A stretch of DNA of 64,000 bases. Source: Sternotherus odoratus. Its lineage: Eukaryota; Chordata; Testudines; Kinosternidae. A program made the position numbers and the translations under genes. The notes below the pieces were generated by a model that saw nothing but the letters and a program-made list of their open reading frames with translations, was not told the DNA's origin and did not search any database. The DNA lies in contig JAVMKO010000010.1 of the NCBI GenBank assembly GCA_032164245.1, forward strand, positions 31,694,189 through 31,758,188, written 5' to 3'. Numbering within the stretch: position 1 is the stretch's first letter; each line of letters starts with the position of its first letter. Shown here in pieces: positions 57,479-64,000 of the stretch.

Positions 57479-58436
57479 GAGAATACTTGGAGCCAAAAGC
57501 AAAGAGAGGGGAATGGGGTCTGTGAGAAACTTTTGGTAGGGGGAGCCTCAGAAAACTTTGTCCATGTTTTAGATGATAACTCAAACTTTCTGAAGGCTGC
57601 TCCAAGCAAAGCGCTTAGCCCAATGCCCACTAGAGTCTAGGGAGTCTTTCAATTGTCATCAAGAGCACTGGACCAGACCACAAACCTACAGAAATTCTCC
57701 ACCACAGTTCCACAGAGACACCATGTTCATAGATTCCAAAAAGTGACAGCGCTGTTTTAGTGCGACATGGTGATGTGAGAACCTCATCAAGTTCTGAGGG
57801 TCTGTCAGGTGAGTCTGGTCATTCCTCTGACCCTGGGCCTGTGCTTTGAGAAAAACATGCCAGGAGATAGCGTGGCTGAAGGAAGTAATCCTCACTCAAA
57901 CATGTATTTCAGGGCTGTTTAACTCCTGTAGCTGGGCCGCACAGCAAGACATTGGTGGGGATGAATGGGGGCAGCTCACTGCTTCCACCCAAAGTGGGGT
58001 GTAATCCTCATGGATCGATGCTCTGTGCACTTCCATTAGCCAAGCCGCCAGTACAACCATCTATCCCCTATGCCCTGCTGTACACATCACCACCTGGGAA
58101 GCCTCTCCCACAGCTTGCAAGAGATCCTTTGTGCAGGATCTCCACGCTCTGGTCTACTATCCCAACAGGAACCCTGCCTCTTTGGTGCAAACTCATCAGA
58201 GCCACTTAGAACAGGAACCTTGTGTATGTATTTTTAAATAAATATACCCAGTAAGGTTTCCCATGGGAGGGACCCACACAAGGGCCTGTTGGGCAGGTAC
58301 CAGCCAGGAAAGAAACTTATCGCAGTGGAAAAGCACTAGCCTGTTACCTTAGGGCCCTTCTTCAGACCCTTCCATCTCCCAGATCCTAAAGCAGAGATCA
58401 GAACTAACCCTCCCCCCGCCTCCCACACAGTTTCTA
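57479..58436. other. noncoding stretch
   Basis: Nothing recognised. Confidence 0.35.
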
Positions 58437-58446
58437 TCTATTTATT

Positions 58447-58585
58447 AAGAATCAGAGAGGTAGCCGTGTTAGTCTGGGTTTGCAGAACCGACAAAGAGTC
58501 CTGTGGCACCTTAAAGACTAACAAAAGTATTGAAGCATAAGCTTTCGTGGGCTAGTATCCACTTTGTCGGATGCATGCAGTGGAC
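58447..58585 (-). mobile_element. Penelope-like repeat, single unit
   Basis: Same unit as at 46008-46223, in minus orientation, flanked by an exact 10-bp duplication TCTATTTATT (58437-58446, 58586-58595). On the minus strand it begins near gcatgcatccgac and ends in ...gtagcc(t)ctctgattct. It retains cccacgaaagcttatgc, the second half of a hammerhead-like core. Confidence 0.72.
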
Positions 58586-58595
58586 TCTATTTATT

Positions 58596-59969
58596 GTGAC
58601 ACCAGATCCAGTCTGTTTGCACTCAACTCCTAAAAGCCAGCAGGAATAGAATCAGATACTGTCTCTTTAAGTAACAAAGTGTCTCTTTAAATCATCTATT
58701 TCCTTTGCTGCTAGGGAAGGCCTGTGAATGGAAATACAGAGTGACGTATGGCACATCTGGGTGAGCAATAAAGTTTTCTCCTTTTCATTATGTTGCCCCC
58801 AGACAAATTCACGATGGGCACAGGCTGCGGAGAGACCTAATTTTGCTGTAACTGGATAACCACCTTGGGATCCCACAGTTGGAGAGTTGCTCACCAGGGG
58901 ATGCCTCCAATATCTGATCGGCATCAGACCCTGGAGTTCAATGAATGTGCTGCAGCTCGGATACAGAGAAGAGGAGACAGATGTTGTGCGTGCTCCAATC
59001 TTACATTTTTAACTGAGCTGGAGGGCCCTTTATGAGCCCGGAGTTCCTTATCTGCAGCTACTGGAATGGAGAGTTGTGAGTCCAAACTTATGCAGCTTCT
59101 ACCTAGGGAGCAGATTACATGGTAAATGCACAGAAAGAGAACTAATGAACCCATACTAAGGCTCACTTGCCATAAAGTCCCTGAAAGCTTTCTCCAGAAC
59201 ACCCTGTTCCTGCACATAACTACCTGAACCAGTGTACCCTGCAAAATGCAGCTTCTCTAATGACAGCATGGTCAAAACTCTCTCAGGATCCAGTTCCATT
59301 CCTCAGCCACCCAGATGATCCAGCAAAAGGGAGTGTCTAGGAAGCTATGTCCTTGAACATGCCAAGCCATCTAAAGAGAGGTCACAGGTATAGGGTTCTG
59401 CTCCTACATCCCTATTCAGAACAGAGCTCCTGCACATAGACCCCTGTTGAAAGGTGATCCATCAAATTCCAAAGCCCTCAGCCTACGAATTACACCATAT
59501 GAAGCCTTTAGCTCTTTAATATGCAACTCGGTAGCAGGGATGAGGATAGGGGGCAGAGAATAATGCTTTTTCAGTGCTTACTTCTCAACAGAACTAAGCA
59601 AATGACCTATGCAAAATAGGTAACTCCCGCCAGCCCTTTTGTCCAACACAAGTCTACTGGTGAATTTTGGATTTGTCTGAATCATGGATTTTCTGAAATC
59701 TAGTATGAATCCTTCATACACACTACCTATGAAGACAGTTAACTGTTTTCAATTCAGTCTCCAGTGCATGTAAATTATCTGTCATTTTGCACCTATCAAG
59801 ATCTTTGTCCTGGTGGATTTAGACACCTGAGGGTAATGGATCGCCTGTAGCACAGCTGATAAGAGAGGAAGAGCCATTGTGTCATTGCTTTGGTATCCTA
59901 TTCACATATAGACTCTGTGGCTCTTGAGCAAAAGGTGGAAAGAACACAGTTTCCCAACAGCATAACTGG
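58596..59969. other. noncoding stretch
   Basis: No gene or repeat recognised. Confidence 0.35.
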
Positions 59970-59974
59970 GAAGC

Positions 59975-61497
59975 TGTGATGTTATTCACAAACTGGGACC
60001 ATATAAATTATTGTTGCAACCAAGGTCCTGTAGTGGCACCAAATCTTGTATAAAGGAGGTCAAATAAGGTGTCTAAGACAAGGTTATGGTTTGCTGGTTA
60101 TGATTATGCTGTCTGTATATATGTATCATTTTTGTAGTTGAAGTTATGAATATTGGTTCAATACTGTCTGTATTTCAAACTTATGCTATGCTTCTGGGTA
60201 ACATCCCAGACAAGTAGGTGTCAGCTCTGCCTAGCCTGCTAAATGGCCCATTAAGGACATCAGCTATACAAGTGACCCACTGAAAGGAGGCAGACACATC
60301 TTGTGACTCAGCGAGGGATGCAGGGACCTGCCTATGGACAGAACTCTAAGGTTTTTCTATGCCATGTGCTGGATAGCGTGTCCTTGGGACAAAAAAAGCA
60401 AAGACCACATGGCAAGAGACTTTAAAAGGCTGATACCTCATGTCCACATTGTCTTCAGTCCTGCTTTATACCTCTGGAGGGACTTTGCTACAAACAGGGC
60501 CGGCGACGGGGGGGGGGGGGGGTACTACGGGTAGAGCTGTACCGGGCCCTGCACTTTAGGGGGGCCCCGGTACAGCTCTACCCGTAGTCATCCGGCGCGG
60601 CTCTCCTTCGGACGAGCGTGCGTGTCCCCGGCAGGAGCAGTGAGCCCAGCCGGCGGCAGTGGCGCAGTCTGGGGGGAGAAAGGGCGGGGAGGAAGGGGGA
60701 GCTGCAAGGGCGGCTCACGCCGCTCCCGGGCTCTCGCTCCCGCTGCAGCCAGCTGTCAGCTGGGGGGAGCGCCGGCTGGGCTGGGGGGGGGCGCTGGGCT
60801 GGGGGGGGGGGGGCAGCCGCTGTCGGCTGGGCTGGAGGGGGCCCGGCTGGGCTGGGGGGCCCCCAAACTATCAGAGTAGGGGGCCCCCAAATTTCTGTCG
60901 CCGGCCCTGGCTACAAACTGAGGCTCTGAACAAAGGACTGAATGATCCATCCCAGCTGTGGACGTACTCCAGAGACTTGATTTGAATCTGCAGTTTATTC
61001 TATCACTGCTACAAACCTGACCCAAGAACTTTGCCATTACTGTATGTTATTGATTCCATTTAACCAATTCTAGCTCTCATCTATATCTTTTTCCTTTTTA
61101 TGAATAAACCTTTAGATTTTATATTCTATATGATTGGCAACAGCATGATTTGTGGGTAAAATATAATTTATACTGTATATTGACCTTGGTCTGGGACTTG
61201 GTCCTTTGGGATTGGGAAAACCTTTTTCTTTTATTAGGGCATTGGTTTTCATAACCATTTGTCACCAATAACGAGTGGCTGATGGTGGTGATACTGGGAA
61301 ACTCAAGAGTCTGAGGGAATTGTTTGTGTGACTTATGGTTAGCCAGTAGAGTAAAACCGAAGTCTTCTCTGTTTGGCTGGTTTGGTTTGCCTTAGTAATA
61401 AAAGAACCCCAGCCTTGGCCTGTAACTGGCCTGCCTTAAGCAATTTGTCCTGAACTGGCACTCTCAGTTGGGTCCCACCAGAACCAGCATAATTACA
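59975..61497 (+). mobile_element. solo LTR (endogenous retrovirus type) with nested hAT MITE
   Basis: Begins tgtgatgttattcac and ends gcataattaca, flanked by GAAGC on both sides (59970-59974, 61498-61502). Without the nested element (60495-60917) it is about 1.1 kb. A TATA-like tttaaaagg lies near 60421 and AATAAA at 61103-61108. The 3' part matches the LTR at 17688-18745 (-) over several hundred bases. No viral genes remain. Confidence 0.9.
60495..60909. mobile_element. hAT-type MITE, GC-rich, nested in the LTR
   Basis: Ends cagggccggcgac and gtcgccggccctg, flanked by an exact 8-bp duplication GCTACAAA (60487-60494, 60910-60917). Contains the inverted pair gggtagagctgtaccggg / ccggtacagctctaccc, also found in the copy at 51998. 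G-rich runs up to 14 long. The Gly/Ala/Pro frames over it are composition artefacts. Confidence 0.95.
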
Positions 61498-61668
61498 GAA
61501 GCCTCCTTTGCAATTTGGTCCCATGGGGCAAAGACAGGAGATGCAGTGCTGGTCAAAACAAGAGATGTGAGGATGACTTGTTTTGGATGAGTTTCCATAA
61601 GAGGAAAGATGGCCTCCTGCTTAAGGTGCCAGGAGTTCTAGATTTAGTTCCTACATCCACCCCACACA

Positions 61669-62607
61669 TCTATATATATAAAAGTCAAATGGTGTGTGTA
61701 TGTATGTTCCCTTACTCCTTCCACACCGTTTGAGCTACAGACTTGAAATTTGGTACAGTTATAGGCTTTAGGGTCCTAATCAGGGTAAGAATAAAAAAAA
61801 ATTCAAATCTCACCTCTTACACCCCCTAGGGGTGAAATTCTTTAAAGTCCATTAACATCAGCTGGGCAGCAGGTTAACACCTGCTGTTCTCTGTGACATA
61901 GTTATAATGTAATAATACCCCCCTCCAATGGACCCCACACTCGCTCAGCTCTCTCCCCCCTCCAACGGCCCCCGCACTCGCTCAGCTCTCTCCCCCCTCC
62001 CCCCTCCAAGGGCCCCCCACTCACTCAGTTATCTCCCCCTCCCCCCTCCAATGCCCCCCACTTGCTCAGCTCTCTCCCCCCTCCAACGCCCCCCCACTCG
62101 CTCAGCTCTCTCACCCCTCCCCTGCACTCCAACGCCCCCCCACTCGCTCAGCTCTCTCCCCCCTCCCCAACACCCCCCCACTTGCTCAGCTCTCTCCCCA
62201 CTCCAATGGACCCCGCACTCGCTCAGCCCCTCCCCCCCACTCCAATGGCCCCCGCACTCACTCAGCTCTCTCCCCCATCCCCCCCCACTCCAACGGCCCC
62301 CCCACTCGCTCAGCTCTCCCCTCCCCCTCAGGTAAGAATAGAATTTTTTTTAAATCTCACCCCCCTCCAACAGCCCCCGCATTCACTCAGCTCTCTCCCC
62401 CCTCCCCCCCTCCGATGGCCCCACACTCGCTCAGCTCTCTCCCCCCTCCCCCCCAACGGCCCCTGCACTCGCTCAGCTCTCTCCCCCCTCCCCCCTCCAA
62501 TGGAACCCGCACTCGCTCAGCTGTCTCCCTCCTAAAAAAATTGTAGTCTTTTTACATCCCAGTTTCCAATTACAAATACCCCGAGCAATGCTGGGTATTT
62601 TTGCTAG
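61669..62607 (+). mobile_element. Helitron-like non-autonomous element
   Basis: The 5' end is tctatatatataaaag and the 3' end is gctgggtatttttgctag, inserted exactly between A (61668) and T (62608). TC...CTAG termini, A/T target, no target duplication and no inverted repeats are the Helitron hallmarks. A short hairpin-like ccccgagcaatgctggg lies just before the 3' end. No Rep/helicase coding; the interior is mostly a C-rich minisatellite. Confidence 0.8.
61915..62528 (+). repeat. C-rich minisatellite inside the Helitron-like element
   Basis: About 15 imperfect units of 35-45 bp built on ccccactcgctcagctctctcccccctccaa-like sequence, interrupted once at 62328-62360 by 'ggtaagaatagaatttttttt', which copies 61783-61805 upstream of the array. 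Ser/Leu/Pro frames over it are artefacts. Confidence 0.93.
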
Positions 62608-62775
62608 TTCTTTATAACCCTGAGTAAATCACTCAGTCACTTCAGATTCCCAGTTGTAAAATAGGAAGGATAGTATTCCCACACTGTGAGCTCCCTGGGG
62701 CAGGGCCTCTCTCTCTTCCTCTGTCTGTGTAGTGCCTGCCACAAGCGGGTCACAGTCTCGGCAGGGGCTACCTTT

Positions 62776-63565
62776 GTAATACAGATGTTGCCTTTGCTTT
62801 CAGTCTATGTGTTCCTTTGAGAATTCAAAACCATTGAGATTCAAAGCCAAACTGTAGCCAAACCACTCTGTTTCACCTGCTCCTGAAGCGATACCATTCC
62901 AAATGGCAACCCAGCACCATCAGCTGGTCCAGGTCATCTTGAAACTGAACCCAAACCAAAAATGGGTTTGTGGAGTGGGGGAAAGAGTGGCTTTTGTAGG
63001 GGAACAGGGGACAGCTGTGGGGGAGAGGAGGGCAGTTGGCCTATTTCTCAGCTGCAGGAGATGCCACCACCCACACCACCGTAGTCAGAGCCTCTTGCAA
63101 CAGGCTGTCCTGTGGCAATGCACTACTGTTGGATCAGGATACCGTGAATGCCAAGCTGTCACAGAACAAACAATTATATTCCTCAGCCCATGCCACCAGC
63201 CTGAAGCTGTGGATTTGCTTGGGGTCTAAGCTAGTCTGATGGGACATGCCCATGCGACACCCCTGTCCCATTCCCACCTTCAGGCCTCTACCTACCTGAA
63301 AGTTCAAATATTTAAGCCAGGCCTTTGATGCTCTGCAGCTACCAGAATCCCAGCTGTATCCAGCCAGGGGACGGTTAAGGCGGAGGATAGCAGGACTAGG
63401 AAGGAAAGGAAAGCAGAGTGGCTTTCAGGAGCGCCACCTCTCTCCAAGGACCTAGCAACACTTGCTTTGCCTGCTGCCTTTGGTTGCGCTGTCACAGGAA
63501 CCAGAGACTAAGCAGCCAGTTCTGCTCCGGGCTGTGTTTACACACAGACCCTGCTTCCACAAACC
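62776..63565. other. noncoding stretch
   Basis: No repeat or gene recognised. CpG content begins to rise after about 63500. Confidence 0.35.
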
Positions 63566-63569
63566 CACC

Positions 63570-64000
63570 GCAACAGCGAGCAAATTGAGCCGGACTCCCG
63601 CTGCTGAGGGCTAGAGGAGCCCCACATCTCCCCGCCCTCGGCACACGAACACACACCCACCATCCCGCCAGGTCGCCCCAGCCCCGGCCTGCTGCGCAGA
63701 GACTCACCCGCGGTGCCCCGCCAGGATCCCCCGCTCGCGCTGGCCCTGGGGACCGGCCCCCAGGAGCAGGTGCGCCCGGCGTGTCAGTAGCTCCGGGCTC
63801 GGGCTCCGCCTCCAGACGCTCCGGGAGTGTCCGCCGAAGAGCCGGGCTGGGGGGTCACGGAGCCCCGGCTGGAAGGGGCGGCTCGCCGCAGCCCTGCCCC
63901 TGGCAGCGCCCGCTGGGCGGCAGCGGGACAGACCCACCCGGATCCGCGGCCGCGGGGCTGGGGCGAGCTCGCAGCGCCGCCGTCCGGCTCTGCGCTCCCC
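63570..64000. promoter_or_regulatory. CpG island, probable gene promoter
   Basis: GC-rich with undepleted CpG, unlike the surrounding DNA and not repeat-derived. It includes a gcggccgc site (about 63946) and a GC-box-like ggggcggc (about 63875). CpG islands of this kind mark vertebrate promoters; it continues past the window edge. No TATA box seen. Confidence 0.75.
63708..64000 (-). other. candidate first exon of a minus-strand gene (3' border only)
   Basis: On the minus strand gcaccgcgg is followed by GTGAGTC (complement of 63701-63707), a consensus splice donor within the CpG island. A frame from ATG at 63937 is open up to the donor (MGLSRCRPAGAARG..., Arg/Gly/Pro-rich), but GC-rich DNA is often open by chance and the exon could be untranslated. 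I cannot name the gene. If correct, the first intron runs leftward through this window. Confidence 0.4.

Larger units (their letters stand above)
61603..62775 (+). repeat. tRNA-derived SINE split by a Helitron-like element
   Basis: The head lies at 61603-61668 ('gatggcctcctgcttaagg', B-box-like 'gatttagttcc', 'acatccacc'). The body resumes at 62608 ('ctttataaccctgagtaaatc', 'cactgtgagctccctggggcag', 'gtagtgcctgccacaag'). The two parts join in the family order without loss. Confidence 0.78.

Noticed and set aside
60618..60985. Gly/Ala/Arg-rich frames of 85-108 codons
   Set aside because: They lie within the GC-rich hAT MITE and cross its border into the LTR.
61928..62535. Long Ser/Leu/Pro frames (135 and 157 codons)
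   Set aside because: They simply translate the C-rich minisatellite, which is open in several frames.

Overview
This window looks like amniote nuclear DNA, most probably from a turtle. It has many 5'-truncated CR1 LINE copies, tRNA-derived SINEs with a conserved 3' tail, PIF/Harbinger elements with both a DDE transposase and a Myb/SANT-like gene, solo retroviral-type LTRs, hAT and pogo-like MITEs, one Helitron-like element, and short Penelope-like repeats. Bacterial or organellar features are absent. The turtle assignment rests on recognising the repeat mix and is inference. I found no convincing host protein-coding exon between 1 and about 63.5 kb. Open frames there are short and have no recognisable domains, apart from those in transposable elements.

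Layout. 1-9.2 kb: noncoding DNA with degenerate SINEs, a CR1-like piece, a long TG microsatellite and a MITE holding an LTR end. 9.85-11.7 kb: a left-truncated Harbinger element whose minus-strand transposase is broken by two in-frame TGA codons. 12.0-12.3 kb: a pogo-like MITE. 13.35-19.47 kb: the most informative locus, three levels deep. An outer Harbinger-type MITE holds a nearly complete two-gene Harbinger element (Myb-like gene on +, transposase on -, tail to tail), which in turn holds two solo LTRs, one of them inside the transposase ORF. 19.6-23.0 kb: two non-autonomous Harbinger-type elements, the larger with a GC-rich minisatellite core. 24-34 kb: GA repeat, LTR pieces, CR1, hAT, SINE, a LINE reverse-transcriptase tail and AT-rich repeats. 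36.5-46.4 kb: a solo LTR, a foldback MITE, CR1, and a Penelope-like palindrome inserted in a larger foldback. 50-58.6 kb: SINE, hAT MITEs (one nested in CR1), CR1 and a second Penelope-like copy. 59.97-61.5 kb: a solo LTR with a nested hAT MITE. 61.6-62.8 kb: a SINE split by a Helitron-like element carrying a C-rich minisatellite. 63.57-64.0 kb: a CpG island with a consensus splice donor on the minus strand, probably the promoter and first exon of a minus-strand gene. Most of the window would then be its first intron, although other arrangements are possible.

How the parts work together. The only recognisable proteins are mobile-element proteins. In Harbinger elements the Myb/SANT-like protein and the DDE transposase act jointly on the terminal repeats. 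Both transposases here are dead, yet the terminal repeats and 3-bp target duplications remain readable, as do those of the non-autonomous relatives they could once have mobilised. Nested insertions allow relative dating: CR1 before hAT MITE, LTR before hAT MITE, SINE before Helitron, and outer MITE before Harbinger before the solo LTRs.
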